Source of the DNA: Halomonadaceae bacterium T82-2
GTDB lineage: Bacteria > Pseudomonadota > Gammaproteobacteria > Pseudomonadales > Halomonadaceae
Direction of reading: 5' to 3'
DNA length: 64,000 nucleotides
NCBI GenBank assembly: GCA_001577635.1
Contig: LSBP01000006.1
Location: forward strand, 1-64,000
Shown here: piece after piece, positions 45,098 to 56,239 of the stretch
Layout of the letters: every line of letters starts with the position of its first letter
Position numbering within the stretch: position 1 is the stretch's first letter
Program-made: the position numbers and the translations under genes
The notes under the pieces: generated by a model
Told to the model about the DNA's origin: nothing
The model's input: only the letters and a program-made list of their open reading frames with translations
Databases searched by the model: none

Positions 45098-46816
45098 TCA
45101 CTCCGGTCGGGCATGGGTGGGTGCGAGGGCCGGGATGCGCTGGATCAGCGCCTCGATCTGGGGCCGCGAGTCGAAGCGTTCGAGGGCCTCGGCCACCAGG
45201 CGGCGGGCCTCCGCGCGCCGGCCCTGTTGCCACAGCACTTCCGCCAGGTGGGCGGCGATCTCCTGGTCGGGCTGGCGCCGATAGGCCTCGCGCAGGTGCA
45301 CCAGCGCCTGCTGCGGCCGGCCGAGCTTGTACTGCAGCCAGCCCATGCTGTCGATGACCGCCGGATTGTCGGGCGCAAGGCGGTAGGCCTTCTCGATCAG
45401 CGGGCGCGCCTCGTCGAGACGCTCGGTCTCGTCGAGCAGGGTGTAGCCCAGGGCGTTGAGGGCTGCGGCGTCCTCGGGCTGCTGCTCGAGGATGCGGCGC
45501 AGGTCGCTCTCCATGCCGGCGATGTCGCCCTGCTGGTAGCGGCGCATGCCGCGCATGAAGCGCAGTTGCGTGTCGTCGGGACGACGCTTCAGGGCGCGGT
45601 CGAGCAGGGCGTCGGCCTCGGTCTCCTGGTGATGCTCGCTCAGCAGCTGGACCTCGATCGCCGCCAGCTCGCCGTAGGACTCGGGATGTCGCAGGCGTTC
45701 GACGTGCAGGAAGGTCCGGGCGTCGGGCAGCCGGTCGTGCTCGGCCAGCATCTGCGCGGCCCGCCGGCGGGCGTCGAGGAAGCCGTCGCCGGGCGGGACC
45801 TGGCGATAGTAGAGCAGGGCATTGTCCACCTCGCCTTCGGTCTCGGCGATCATGCCCAGCAGGATGAAGGCCGCCGGCGAGGCGTCGTCCTGTTCGATGA
45901 GCGGCAGCAGCAGGCGCTTGGCCGGGGCCGGGTAGCCCTCCTCGAGGTACAGGCGGGCCAGGGCCAGGCGCAGTTGCGGGGCGTCGGCATGGCGCTCGAG
46001 CAGCGTGTCGATGCGCGACTCGGCGGCGTCGACGTTGCCCAGGCGCAGCTGCGCCTGGGCCAGCAGCAGGGTCAGGCGGCTGTCGTCGGGCGCCGCCTCG
46101 AGCCCGCGACGGGCGGCGTCGCGGGCGGCGGCGTAGCGGTCTTCCTGCAGGGCGAGGCGCGTGCGGGCCAGCCACAGCCCCGGGAGCTCGGGATGGCGCT
46201 CGGCGAGTCGCGACAGACGGGTCTCGGCGCGCCGGGTGTCGCCGCCGGCGGCCTCCAGCAGGGCCGTGGCCAGTTGCGCCTGCGGCTGGTCGTCGTACTC
46301 GGCGAGGAAGTCCTGCAGGCGTGCGATCAGCGGGGCCGGGGCGACGTTCTGCTCGATGGCGGTCTCGGCGAAGCCGGTGAGATCCCCCTGGCCGCCACGT
46401 GCCGCCAGGGTCAGGCGCTGGTTCAGGCTGTCCAGCCAGTCGCCGCGTTCCATGGCCAGGCCGGCGAGCAGGCGGGCGGGCGCCTCGGCGTCCGGCGCCA
46501 GCGACTGCCAGCGGCGCGCGGCCTGCTCGAGCAGGTCGCGGTCGTCGGTGTAGCGGGCGGCGAGGGTGGCGCGCTCGGCCAGGGCCGCGGAGTGATAGCG
46601 TTGCGCGGCGTCCAGGTAGCCCCGGGTGGCGCGGGCGAAATCACCCCGCTGGCCGGCCAGCTCGGCGCTGATCAGGGTGGTCAGGCCCGCGGCGTCCAGC
46701 CCCGATTCCACGGGCGGGGCCGAGGCCATGGGATCCGCCGGCGGGGGCGGTGAAAGGGTCTGGCAGCCCGCCAGCCAGGTGGCGGTCAGTGTCGTCACAA
46801 GCCAGCGTGCGTGCAT
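45098..46816 (-). CDS. TPR-repeat lipoprotein, LbcA-like
   Basis: About 572 aa. Lipobox TWLAGC (Cys18), then at least ten tetratricopeptide helices pairs (for example DSRLTLLLAQAQLRLGNVDA and EDAAALNALGYTLLDETERL) to the end. In Pseudomonas the gene in the same place, divergent from hemA and upstream of lolB, encodes LbcA, the outer-membrane partner of the protease CtpA. Orthology here rests on position and architecture, not on a search. No ctpA is in the window. Confidence 0.8.
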   Translation of the reverse strand: MHARWLVTTLTATWLAGCQTLSPPPPADPMASAPPVESGLDAAGLTTLISAELAGQRGDFARATRGYLDAAQRYHSAALAERATLAARYTDDRDLLEQAARRWQSLAPDAEAPARLLAGLAMERGDWLDSLNQRLTLAARGGQGDLTGFAETAIEQNVAPAPLIARLQDFLAEYDDQPQAQLATALLEAAGGDTRRAETRLSRLAERHPELPGLWLARTRLALQEDRYAAARDAARRGLEAAPDDSRLTLLLAQAQLRLGNVDAAESRIDTLLERHADAPQLRLALARLYLEEGYPAPAKRLLLPLIEQDDASPAAFILLGMIAETEGEVDNALLYYRQVPPGDGFLDARRRAAQMLAEHDRLPDARTFLHVERLRHPESYGELAAIEVQLLSEHHQETEADALLDRALKRRPDDTQLRFMRGMRRYQQGDIAGMESDLRRILEQQPEDAAALNALGYTLLDETERLDEARPLIEKAYRLAPDNPAVIDSMGWLQYKLGRPQQALVHLREAYRRQPDQEIAAHLAEVLWQQGRRAEARRLVAEALERFDSRPQIEALIQRIPALAPTHARPE

Positions 46817-47150
46817 GCCGTCCTCTATGTCGTGAACCGCTCGTCGCGGGCCTTCCCCGGGGGCCCCGGAACGCCTCCCTGCCGGCAGGGCCGGGCCGAG
46901 CTGTCAGCATACCGGTTCGCCGGGGGCGGGCAAAGTCGTGGCGGGCCGGGTGGGGGCGTCGGGGGTTGCGTGTCGCCGGGCGCGTCCCCATGTCGGGGCG
47001 TGCTGTGATAGACTGGGGCGCCGAAAACGGCCAGTCACTCAAGGTCATGCCGCATGACCGCGCCGCCAGGTCGTGCCGTGAGCCCGTGTGGCTCCTGCCG
47101 TCCGACCCGGGGTGTTCTCGATCGCCTAGGACTCAACGACCCTGACTGCA
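46817..47150. other. Divergent intergenic region between the TPR lipoprotein and hemA
   Basis: About 330 nt without a convincing gene. It must hold promoters for both flanking genes. A TAGACT-like -10 (47009-47014) is the best candidate for hemA, with no clear -35, leaving a leader of about 130 nt. The left half is very G-rich (about 46920-46970). No named RNA element is recognised. Confidence 0.4.
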
Positions 47151-48425
47151 ATGACCCTTCTCGCTCTGGGAATCAATCACAAGACCGCGGACGTGGCGGT
47201 ACGCGAACAGGTCGCCTTCACGCCCGAGCAGCTGGAAGCCGCCCTGGCGCAGCTCAAGGCGTTGCCGGTGGTCGACGAAGCCGCGGTGCTCTCGACCTGC
47301 AATCGCACCGAACTCTACTGCGTCATTCAGTCGCAGGGCGAGCGGCCGCTGCTGGAGTGGCTCGGTGGCTTTCACGGCCTGCCGGTCGAATCACTGATGC
47401 GCTGCGCCTACCACTACCTCGACGACGCCGCGGCCCGGCATCTGATGCGTGTCGCCTCGGGGCTGGACTCGATGGTGCTGGGCGAGCCGCAGATCCTCGG
47501 CCAGATCAAGGATGCCTACCAGCAGGCGCGCCAGGTCAAGGGGCTGGGTGGCGAGCTCGAGCGGTTGTTCCAGCACACCTTCGCGGTGGCCAAGCAGGTG
47601 CGCACCGAGACCGGCATCGGCGAGAACCCGGTGTCGGTGGCCTATGCCGCGGTCAGCCTGGCGAGCCGCATCTTCGACGACTTCTCGCGTTCCCGGGCGC
47701 TGCTGGTGGGGGCCGGCGAGACCATCGAGCTGGTCGCGCGCCACCTCCATGAAGCGGGCGTGCGGGAGCTGACCGTGGCCAACCGCACCCGCGAGCGGGC
47801 CGAGCAGCTGGCCGGCGAGTTCGGCGCCGAGGCCATCGCCCTGGGCGAGATCCCGCGTGCCCTGGAGCAGGCCGACATCGTCATCACCTCCACGGCGGCC
47901 CCGCTGCCGATTCTCGGCAAGGGCATGGTCGAGCGGGCGCTCAAGGTGCGTCGTCATCGCCCGATCTTCATGGTCGACATCGCCGTGCCGCGGGACATCG
48001 AGCCCCAGGTGGGCGAGCTCGACGATGTCTTCCTCTATACCGTCGACAATCTTCACGAAGTGATCGAGGAGAACCGCCGGCACCGCCAGGTCGCGGCCCG
48101 TCAGGCCGAGGAGCTGATCGACCAGGGCGTGGGGCAGTGGCTTCACGAGCGCCGGGTGCGGGGCGCGGGCGACCTGATCCGCCGCTACCGCGAGCAGGGC
48201 GAGGCGCAGCGCCAGGCCGCCGAGGCCCAGGCGCTGGCCCAGCTGGCGCGGGGCGGCGACCCGGAGAAGGTCCTGCGCCGGCTCAGCCAGCAGCTCACCA
48301 ATCGCCTGCTGCACGGGCCGACCCTGCGCCTGCGCGAGGCCTCCGGTGCCGAGCGACACGACCTCATCCAGGCGGCCGAAAGCCTGCTGCTCGACCCCGC
48401 CGCGCCCTCCCAGGACCCGGAATAG
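47151..48425 (+). CDS. hemA: Glutamyl-tRNA reductase HemA
   Basis: About 424 aa. First step of C5 haem synthesis: Glu-tRNA to glutamate-1-semialdehyde with NADPH. Opening [18 protein letters not shown], the catalytic Cys in [12 protein letters not shown] (about 50), and the NADPH fold [17 protein letters not shown] (about 185). The C-terminal dimer helix is long and Glu/Arg-rich. 8 nt before prfA. Confidence 0.97.
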   Translation: MTLLALGINHKTADVAVREQVAFTPEQLEAALAQLKALPVVDEAAVLSTCNRTELYCVIQSQGERPLLEWLGGFHGLPVESLMRCAYHYLDDAAARHLMRVASGLDSMVLGEPQILGQIKDAYQQARQVKGLGGELERLFQHTFAVAKQVRTETGIGENPVSVAYAAVSLASRIFDDFSRSRALLVGAGETIELVARHLHEAGVRELTVANRTRERAEQLAGEFGAEAIALGEIPRALEQADIVITSTAAPLPILGKGMVERALKVRRHRPIFMVDIAVPRDIEPQVGELDDVFLYTVDNLHEVIEENRRHRQVAARQAEELIDQGVGQWLHERRVRGAGDLIRRYREQGEAQRQAAEAQALAQLARGGDPEKVLRRLSQQLTNRLLHGPTLRLREASGAERHDLIQAAESLLLDPAAPSQDPE

Positions 48426-48433
48426 GACACTGC

Positions 48434-49518
<1,085 letters not shown>

Positions 49519-49519
<1 letters not shown>

Positions 49520-50373
49520 TGCGCATCGACCGCCTGCTGGCCGCGGCCACGACACGCCTGACGGCGGCCGGTTCGCCGACGCCGCGCCTCGATGCCGAGG
49601 TGCTGCTGGCCCACGTGCTGGGGCGCGACCGGACCTGGCTGTATACCTGGGGCGACCGCGAGCTCGACGGCTTCGAGCGGGCGCGCTTCGAGGCCCTGGT
49701 GGCGGCGCGCGACGGCGGGCAGCCGGTGGCCTACCTGACCGGGGAACGCGAGTTCTGGGGGCTGCCCCTGCTGACCGAGGCGACCACGCTGATCCCGCGT
49801 CCCGACACGGAAACCCTGGTCGAGGCGGCGCTGGCCGGCGACACGCCCGAGTCGGCGGCGGTGCTCGACCTCGGCACCGGCAGCGGCGCGATCGCCCTGG
49901 CATTGGCCAGCGAGCGACCGGGCTGGGAGGTTACCGGGGTCGACCGGGTCCCGGCGGCCGTGGCCCTGGCGCGGCGCAACGCCGAGCGGTTGGGCATCTT
50001 GAATGCGGCCTTTCACGAGAGCCACTGGTTCGACGCCCTGGCCGGGCGACGCTTTGCGCTGATCGTGGCCAATCCGCCCTACCTGGCCGTCGACGACCCC
50101 CACCTGGCGCGCGGCGACGTGCGCTTCGAGCCGGCTTCGGCGCTGGTTGCCGAGGACCGGGGGCGGGCGGATCTCCTGCACCTGATCGACACGGCCCGCG
50201 GCCATCTGCTGGCCGGCGGACGCCTGCTGCTGGAGCACGGCATGGCGCAGGACGAGTGGCTGCGCGAGGCGTTCCGGGCCGCCGGCTTCGCGACGGTTCA
50301 CACGCATGCCGATCTGGCCGGGCTGCCTCGAGTGACCGAGGGGCGCTGGCCGGGATCCGTCGACGGGGCGTGA
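49519..50373 (+). CDS. prmC: Release factor glutamine methyltransferase PrmC
   Basis: About 284 aa. It methylates the GGQ glutamine of release factors with S-adenosylmethionine. An N-terminal helical domain, motif I VLDLGTGSGAIALALA (about 115), and the NPPY motif VANPPYLAVDD (about 190). Overlaps the prfA stop by 1 nt. Confidence 0.97.
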
Positions 50374-50544
50374 CTGGCCCCCCTTCCCGGGAATGTGATA
50401 TGAGTGTGTGGCGGCCGTGTGCCGGCATGGTGAATTCGGCTGCCCTCATGTCCTTTCGTGTGATGTATTTGCCGCCGGCTGCCCTGCCGGGCGGCAAATT
50501 CAGATGATCATTCTGCCGGTTGGCAGCGGGGAATCGACCCAACA

Positions 50545-51045
50545 ATGAAAGCCAAGACCCGATCGCTGGACCGTATCGACCTCAATATCCTGCGCTGCCT
50601 GCAGGAAAACGCCCGTATCTCCTATGTCGACCTGGCATCGCAGGTCGGCCTGTCCACCACGCCCTGCCTGGAGCGCGTCAAGCGCCTGGAGCGGGCCGGC
50701 ATCATCCGCGGCTATCGGGCCGTGCTCGATCCGCGGGCGCTCAAGGCCAACCTGCTGGTGTTCGTCGAGATCTGCCTGGAAACCCAGTCGCCGACGGTCT
50801 TCGACGAGTTTCGCCGGGCGGTGGCCAAGCTGCCGCAGATCCAGGAGTGCCATCTGGTCTCCGGTCAGTTCGACTACATCCTCAAGTGCCGGATTCCGGA
50901 GATGTCCGCCTATCGCCAGCTGCTCGGCGACGTGGTGCTGACCCTGCCCGGGGTCAAGGAATCGAAGAGCTACGTGGTGATGGAGGAGGTCAAGGAAGAG
51001 TTCGTCCTGCATGTCCCCGAGCTCGAGCAACTCGACGAGAAATAG
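50545..51045 (+). CDS. lrp: Leucine-responsive regulatory protein, Lrp family
   Basis: About 166 aa. HTH LDRIDLNILRCLQENARIS then LSTTPCLERVKRLERAGII, and a C-terminal RAM domain (IQECHLVSGQFDYILKCRI, LPGVKESKSYVVMEEVKEE). The whole length aligns with E. coli Lrp in memory, better than with AsnC or BkdR types. It has its own upstream gap (171 nt) and precedes a ThiF-like gene; what it controls here is not shown. The polyamine cluster starts under 1 kb downstream. Confidence 0.9.
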   Translation: MKAKTRSLDRIDLNILRCLQENARISYVDLASQVGLSTTPCLERVKRLERAGIIRGYRAVLDPRALKANLLVFVEICLETQSPTVFDEFRRAVAKLPQIQECHLVSGQFDYILKCRIPEMSAYRQLLGDVVLTLPGVKESKSYVVMEEVKEEFVLHVPELEQLDEK

Positions 51046-51068
51046 CCACCCAGCCTGGTGCCCCTGCC

Positions 51069-51818
51069 ATGAACGATGAATCCCTGCTGCGCTACAGCCG
51101 CCATATCATGCTCGATGCCATCGACATCGCCGGGCAGGAACGGCTGCTGGCCGGACATGCCCTGGTGGTCGGTGCCGGCGGGCTGGGCTCGCCCGTGGCC
51201 CTCTACCTGGCCGCGGCCGGCGTGGGGCGGCTGACCCTGGCGGACGCCGACCGCGTCGACCTGACCAACCTGCAGCGCCAGATCGCCCACGGCGAGGCGG
51301 ATGTCGGGCGCAACAAGGCCGAGTCCGCCGCCGCGGCGGTGCAGCGGCTCAATCCCCATTGCGAGGTGCGCGCCCTGGACCACCATCTCGACGGGGAAAC
51401 GCTGCACGCGGCGGTGGCCGAGGCCGATGTGGTGCTCGACTGCACGGACCGCTTCGCCAGCCGCTACGCCATCAACCGGGCCTGTCTGGCCGCCGGGCGA
51501 CCGCTGGTATCGGGGGCGGCGATCCGCTTCTCCGGGCAGCTGGCGGTGTTCGACCCGCGCCGCGCGGACTCGCCCTGCTATGCCTGCCTCTATCCCCCCG
51601 AGGCGGGCGAGGAGGAAGAGCTGCGCTGCGCGGAAAGCGGCGTGGCGGGGCCGCTGGTGGGCCTCATCGGCACCTTTCAGGCGCTCGAGGCGGTCAAGCT
51701 GCTCAGCGGGGCGGGCCGCGTGCACCGGGGGTTGTCCACCTTCGATGGTCTGCGGGGGGAATGGCGCCACTTCAATGTCGCGCGCGACCCCGCCTGTCCG
51801 GACTGCGGCGGGCGCTGA
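51069..51818 (+). CDS. moeB: HesA/MoeB/ThiF family adenylyltransferase
   Basis: About 249 aa. It adenylates the C-terminal Gly of a ubiquitin-like sulfur carrier (MoaD or ThiS). Opening LLRYSRHIMLDAIDIAGQERL, nucleotide loop ALVVGAGGLGSPVALYLAAAG, LTNLQRQIAHGEADVGRNKA, VLDCTDRFASRYAIN, and zinc Cys pairs CYAC and CPDC. Adjacency to prmC favours MoeB over ThiF, but lrp intervenes; the choice is not settled. Confidence 0.87.
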   Translation: MNDESLLRYSRHIMLDAIDIAGQERLLAGHALVVGAGGLGSPVALYLAAAGVGRLTLADADRVDLTNLQRQIAHGEADVGRNKAESAAAAVQRLNPHCEVRALDHHLDGETLHAAVAEADVVLDCTDRFASRYAINRACLAAGRPLVSGAAIRFSGQLAVFDPRRADSPCYACLYPPEAGEEEELRCAESGVAGPLVGLIGTFQALEAVKLLSGAGRVHRGLSTFDGLRGEWRHFNVARDPACPDCGGR

Positions 51819-51980
51819 GACCCGCCGGTGCAGGGCCATGCTCTGTTATTGAATACTTGACATTCGACGTCTTGGTGGTGTCAGACTAGGCGTCAATTGC
51901 TGCGGTATTGATACCGCCTGGTAAAAGAAATTCAACAATAATCAGGCCAACGGGATGGCCGACCTACCGGGATACTCGCG

Positions 51981-53270
51981 ATGACTGCCGCCGCCTTGCG
52001 ACGCCCTGATTCCTACTATAACGCCAGTGTGGCGGTCAGCCTCGCGCCGGCACCTGCTCTGGACGGCGATACCCAGGCCGACGTGTGCGTGATCGGCGGT
52101 GGCGTCACCGGCTGTTCGGCGGCGCTGCATCTGGCCGAGCGCGGCCACCGCGTGGTGCTGCTCGAGGCCGGCGAGATCGGCTATGGCGCCTCGGGGCGCA
52201 GCGGCGGTCAGATCCTGCCCGGGCTGGGCACCGACATCGGCGTGATCGAGAAGGCCCTGGGGCGCGAGCGCGCGCGGGCCGTCTGGGAGATGAGCCGCGA
52301 GGCGGTGCGTCTGACCGCTTCGCTCGTCGAACGACACGCCATTCCCTGCGACCTGAGCTGGGGCTATCTGCACGCCGCGGTCAAGCCGCGCCACGTGCGC
52401 GAGCTGCGCGAGTTCCGCGACACCCTGGCGGAACGCTACGGCTATTCGGCGCTGTCACTGCTCGAGGGCGAGGCGCTGCGCGAGCATGTGGTCACCGATG
52501 CCTATCCGGCCGCGCTTCACGACGCCGAGGGCGGCCACCTTCATCCGCTCAACTACACGCTGGGACTGGCGCGAGCCGCCCAGGATGCCGGCGTCATCAT
52601 CCACGAACACAGTCCCGCCGTTGCCATCGAGCGTGGTGAGCCGGCTCGCGTGCGCACGCCGCAGGGGAGCGTCAGCGCGGATGTCGTGGTACTGGCCGCC
52701 AATGCCTACCAGCACGGGCTGGTGCCGGAGCTCTCCGGGCGCATCATGCGCGCCGCCAACTACATCGTCGCCACCGAGCCGCTCAGCGACGCCCAAACGG
52801 CCCGGGTCCTGCCGCGCAACGATGCGCTGTCCGACGCCAATTTCGTGCTCGACTACTATCGACTTTCCGCGGATCGCCGGCTGATCTACGGCGGGGAGGT
52901 GAGCTACAACGGCCGTGAACCGCGCGGCCTTCAGGCCCGCATGGACGCCAAGATCGCCCGGCTGTTCCCGGCGCTCGAGGGCGTGCGCATCGACTACCGC
53001 TGGGGGGGCGATGTGGCCATCACCCGCAACCGGGCGCCCGACTTCGGCTGCCTCGACGGCAACCTGTTCTACGCTCAAGGCTATTCGGGCCACGGCATGG
53101 CGCTGGCCGGGCTGGCCGGGCAGCTGCTGGCCGACGCCATCGAGGGGCGAGGCGAGCGTTTCGAGCACTTCGCCGCCATGCCGCACCATGCCTTTCCGGG
53201 CGGCGAGTGGCTGCGCATGCCGCTGCTGGTGCTGGCGACCAGCTTCTACAAGTTGCGCGATCGACTCTGA
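51981..53270 (+). CDS. FAD-dependent oxidoreductase, PuuB type (copy 1)
   Basis: About 429 aa DAO-family flavoprotein. The FAD motif VCVIGGGVTGCSAALHLAERG (about 36) is followed by YGASGRSGGQILPG. The C-terminus has DYRWGGDVAITRNRAPDFG and YAQGYSGHGMALAG. The closest known role is oxidation of gamma-glutamylputrescine to the aldehyde (PuuB). It heads a run with a polyamine transporter. About 160 nt upstream contains TTGACA at 51857 without a clear -10. Confidence 0.87.
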   Translation: MTAAALRRPDSYYNASVAVSLAPAPALDGDTQADVCVIGGGVTGCSAALHLAERGHRVVLLEAGEIGYGASGRSGGQILPGLGTDIGVIEKALGRERARAVWEMSREAVRLTASLVERHAIPCDLSWGYLHAAVKPRHVRELREFRDTLAERYGYSALSLLEGEALREHVVTDAYPAALHDAEGGHLHPLNYTLGLARAAQDAGVIIHEHSPAVAIERGEPARVRTPQGSVSADVVVLAANAYQHGLVPELSGRIMRAANYIVATEPLSDAQTARVLPRNDALSDANFVLDYYRLSADRRLIYGGEVSYNGREPRGLQARMDAKIARLFPALEGVRIDYRWGGDVAITRNRAPDFGCLDGNLFYAQGYSGHGMALAGLAGQLLADAIEGRGERFEHFAAMPHHAFPGGEWLRMPLLVLATSFYKLRDRL

Positions 53271-53344
53271 ACCGGGCCGTGGCCTCTCCAGCGGCACCGG
53301 CGACGGCATCGTGACAGTCCGACAACAACAAGGGGAGTAGTGCG

Positions 53345-54475
53345 ATGAGTGATTCGACCCCGGCGGTCACCCGAGCGGCGGCGGAAACGGCCGCGGCCGA
53401 TGGCGGTGCTCCGCCGCGCGCGGCTTCATCGATACGCCTCGAGGGACTGCACAAGCGGTTCGGCAGGGACACCGTGGCACTCGATGGCGTCGACCTGACC
53501 ATCGAGGCGGGGGAGTTCTTCACCCTGCTGGGGCCGTCCGGCTGCGGCAAGACCACGTTGCTGCGGATTCTCGCCGGGCTCGAGGAGCCCAACGCCGGCC
53601 GGCTGTGGATTGGCGGCCGCGACGTCACCGACACCCCGCCGCACCGGCGCAGCGTCAATACCGTCTTCCAGTCCTACGCCCTGTTTCCCCACCTGTCGGT
53701 GCGCGACAACCTGGCCTTCGGCCTGCGTATGCGGGGCGAATCGGCCGCCGAGCGCGAGCGCAAGGTGGCCGAGGTGGCGGAGTTCATCCAGCTCGGCTCG
53801 CTGGTCGAGCGGCGCGTCGACCAGCTCTCGGGTGGCCAGAAGCAGCGTATCGCCCTGGCCCGGGCGCTGGTCTGCGAGCCCGACGTACTGCTGCTCGACG
53901 AACCCCTGTCGGCGCTCGATGCGGGGCTGCGCAGCCAGCTTCAGGTCGAGCTGCAGCGCCTGCAGAAACGCCTGGGCATGACCTTCGTGTTCGTCACCCA
54001 CGATCAGGACGAGGCGATGGTGATGTCGGATCGCATCGCCGTGCTCGACGGCGGGGTCATCCAGCAGGTGGGCACGCCCAGCGAGGTCTACGAGCATCCG
54101 GCCAACGCCTTCGTGGCGCGCTTCATGGGCCACGACAACCTGGTCGCCATCACCGCGGTCGACGGCGACCGGGTGGAGACCCGGCTGGGCTGGCTGCGGC
54201 TCGCCCCCGCCGAGCGGCGCGCCGAGTCGGACGGCTGGCTGCTGATCCGCCCCGAGACCCTGGTGCTCGACGACGCGCTGCCGGAGGGCTACAACCGGCT
54301 CGAGGGCACCGTCGAGGAGCGCCTCTACCGGGGCAGCCGCATCGAGTATCGAGTGACGGTCAACGGCCAGCCGCTGATGGTCGTGGCCAGCAACCTGGGG
54401 CAGCGCATGCACGAGATCGGTGACCGGGTGGTCATCGGCGTCTGTCCCGAAGACCTGGTCCGGGTCGCGGCCTGA
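53345..54475 (+). CDS. Polyamine ABC transporter ATPase (PotA/PotG type)
   Basis: About 376 aa. Walker A GPSGCGKTTLLRILAGLEEP (about 62), Q-loop VFQSYALFPHLSVRDNLAFG, signature QLSGGQKQRIALARAL, Walker B LLLDEPLSALDAG, and a C-terminal TOBE domain with NRLEGTVEERLYRGSRIEY. A 30-residue Ala-rich N-terminal leader is extra compared with PotA. First gene of the transporter set. Confidence 0.93.
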   Translation: MSDSTPAVTRAAAETAAADGGAPPRAASSIRLEGLHKRFGRDTVALDGVDLTIEAGEFFTLLGPSGCGKTTLLRILAGLEEPNAGRLWIGGRDVTDTPPHRRSVNTVFQSYALFPHLSVRDNLAFGLRMRGESAAERERKVAEVAEFIQLGSLVERRVDQLSGGQKQRIALARALVCEPDVLLLDEPLSALDAGLRSQLQVELQRLQKRLGMTFVFVTHDQDEAMVMSDRIAVLDGGVIQQVGTPSEVYEHPANAFVARFMGHDNLVAITAVDGDRVETRLGWLRLAPAERRAESDGWLLIRPETLVLDDALPEGYNRLEGTVEERLYRGSRIEYRVTVNGQPLMVVASNLGQRMHEIGDRVVIGVCPEDLVRVAA

Positions 54476-54485
54476 GGAGGGCATC

Positions 54486-55406
54486 ATGGTGGAATCGTCC
54501 CTGACGGCGTCGCGGCGGCGCGCGGTGGTCGGCGAGACCCGGCATCTGCTGTTCAGCGTGACGCCGGGGGCCGCCTGGATCACGGTCTTCCTGGTCCTGC
54601 CCAGCCTCTACCTGATGGCGGTGGCCTTCATGACCAACGGCCCCTACGGCCTGCCGGAGATGCCGCTGTCGCTGGATGCCTTCCGGCAGCTCGCCGGATT
54701 CGGCTTCCTGGGCTGGAGCCCGGGCAATCTCTACACTCTGTTGCGCTCGCTGTGGCAGACCGTGGTCTCCACAGCGCTGGTGGTCGTCGTTGCCTACCCG
54801 CTGGCCTACTACATCACCACCTGTCGCGAGCGATGGCGGCCACTGATGCTGCTGGCGGTGGTGGTACCCTCCTGGACCAACCAGGTGATCCGTACCTTCG
54901 GCTGGATGAACCTGCTGGCGCCGGGCACGCCGCTCTCCGACCTGGCCGAGTCGCTGGGCCTGATCGGTCCGCACATGGGCCTGTACCCCTCCGACTTCGC
55001 GGTGACCCTGGGGCTGGTCTACAACTTCCTGCCGTTCATGGTGCTGCCGCTCTACGCCGCCTTCGAGAAGCTCGACGTCGCCCAGGTGCAGGCCGCTCAG
55101 GATCTCTACGCCTCGCCGGTACGCGCCTTCCGGCATGCGGTGTTCCCGCAGACCCTGCCCGGGCTGCTGGCGGGCACCGTGCTGGTGGCGATCCCGGCGT
55201 TCGGCATGTACGTGATTCCCGAGCTGCTGGGCGGCGGCAAGAGCATGATGCTCGGCAACCTGGTGGCCCGTCAGTTCTCGGGGGGCTCCAACTGGCCGCT
55301 GGGCGCCGCCGGGGCGATCCTCATGCTGCTGGCCACCTTCGTCGGCCTCTACGCCATGCGCCGCATCGGCCGGCGCCTGGGCGGCGGCGAGGAGGTGGTG
55401 ATATGA
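54486..55406 (+). CDS. Polyamine ABC transporter permease (PotB/PotH type)
   Basis: About 306 aa with six spans. The EAA-like coupling loop lies near QAAQDLYASPVRAFRHAVFPQTLPG. The segment VVPSWTNQVIRTFGWMNLL is typical of PotB/PotH. Starts after GAGGAG; overlaps the next permease by 4 nt. Confidence 0.93.
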   Translation: MVESSLTASRRRAVVGETRHLLFSVTPGAAWITVFLVLPSLYLMAVAFMTNGPYGLPEMPLSLDAFRQLAGFGFLGWSPGNLYTLLRSLWQTVVSTALVVVVAYPLAYYITTCRERWRPLMLLAVVVPSWTNQVIRTFGWMNLLAPGTPLSDLAESLGLIGPHMGLYPSDFAVTLGLVYNFLPFMVLPLYAAFEKLDVAQVQAAQDLYASPVRAFRHAVFPQTLPGLLAGTVLVAIPAFGMYVIPELLGGGKSMMLGNLVARQFSGGSNWPLGAAGAILMLLATFVGLYAMRRIGRRLGGGEEVVI

Positions 55407-56200
55407 GACGGCGCACCCTCGCTCGCGGGCTGGCCGGCTTCTGGTGGCTGACGCTCGTCTTTCTTTATCTGCCGCTGGCGGTGGTGGTGCTGTTCTCCTT
55501 CAACTCGGTGAACAGCGCCGCGCATTTCGCCGATGTCTCGCTGCGCTGGTACCACCAGCTGCTGGGCAACGCGCAGATTCTCTCGGCGTTTCGCAACAGC
55601 CTGATCCTGGCGATCGTCTCCTCGGTGATCGCCCTGGTGATCGGCTGCCTGATCGGCTATGGCATGTATCGTCACCGGCATCGCCGGCTGGGCTGGCTGA
55701 TCGTGCTGATCTACCTGCCGATCGTGCTGCCGGACATCGTCTTCGGCATCTCCGAGATGGCCTTCTTCGTGCAGATCAACCGCGCGACCGGGCTGCTCGA
55801 GCCGGGGCTGGGCACCATGATCATCGCCCATGTCACCTTCCAGATTCCTTTCGTGGCGCTGATCGTCTATTCGCGGTTCGTGGGGCTCGATCCGACGCTG
55901 TTCGAGGCGGCCAAGGACCTCTACGCCTCGCCGTTCAAGCGGGCCCTGCATTTCCTGATCCCCACGCTCAAGCCGGCGCTGATCTCGGCATTCTTCCTGT
56001 CGTTCACGCTGTCGATCGATGACTTCGTGATCAGCTTCTTCACCGCCGGCCCGGAAAGCGCCACGCTGCCGATCTACATCTGGGGAGCGATCAAGAAGGG
56101 CGTGACGCCGGAGATCAACGCCATCGCCTCGCTGATGATCGGCGCCGTGCTGCTGGCGGCGCTGGTCAGCCTGCTGTTCAACCGACCGCGGCGCCGCTGA
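55403..56200 (+). CDS. Polyamine ABC transporter permease (PotC/PotI type)
   Basis: About 265 aa with six spans. Typical opening FLYLPLAVVVLFSFNSVNSA, the loop EAAKDLYASPFKRALHFLIP, and TLSIDDFVISFFTAGP. It forms the channel with the preceding permease. A binding protein follows after 39 nt. Confidence 0.93.
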   Translation: MRRRTLARGLAGFWWLTLVFLYLPLAVVVLFSFNSVNSAAHFADVSLRWYHQLLGNAQILSAFRNSLILAIVSSVIALVIGCLIGYGMYRHRHRRLGWLIVLIYLPIVLPDIVFGISEMAFFVQINRATGLLEPGLGTMIIAHVTFQIPFVALIVYSRFVGLDPTLFEAAKDLYASPFKRALHFLIPTLKPALISAFFLSFTLSIDDFVISFFTAGPESATLPIYIWGAIKKGVTPEINAIASLMIGAVLLAALVSLLFNRPRRR

Positions 56201-56239
56201 GCGTCCGCTGACCCTGAAACCCGAGGAGAGAGCGACACC

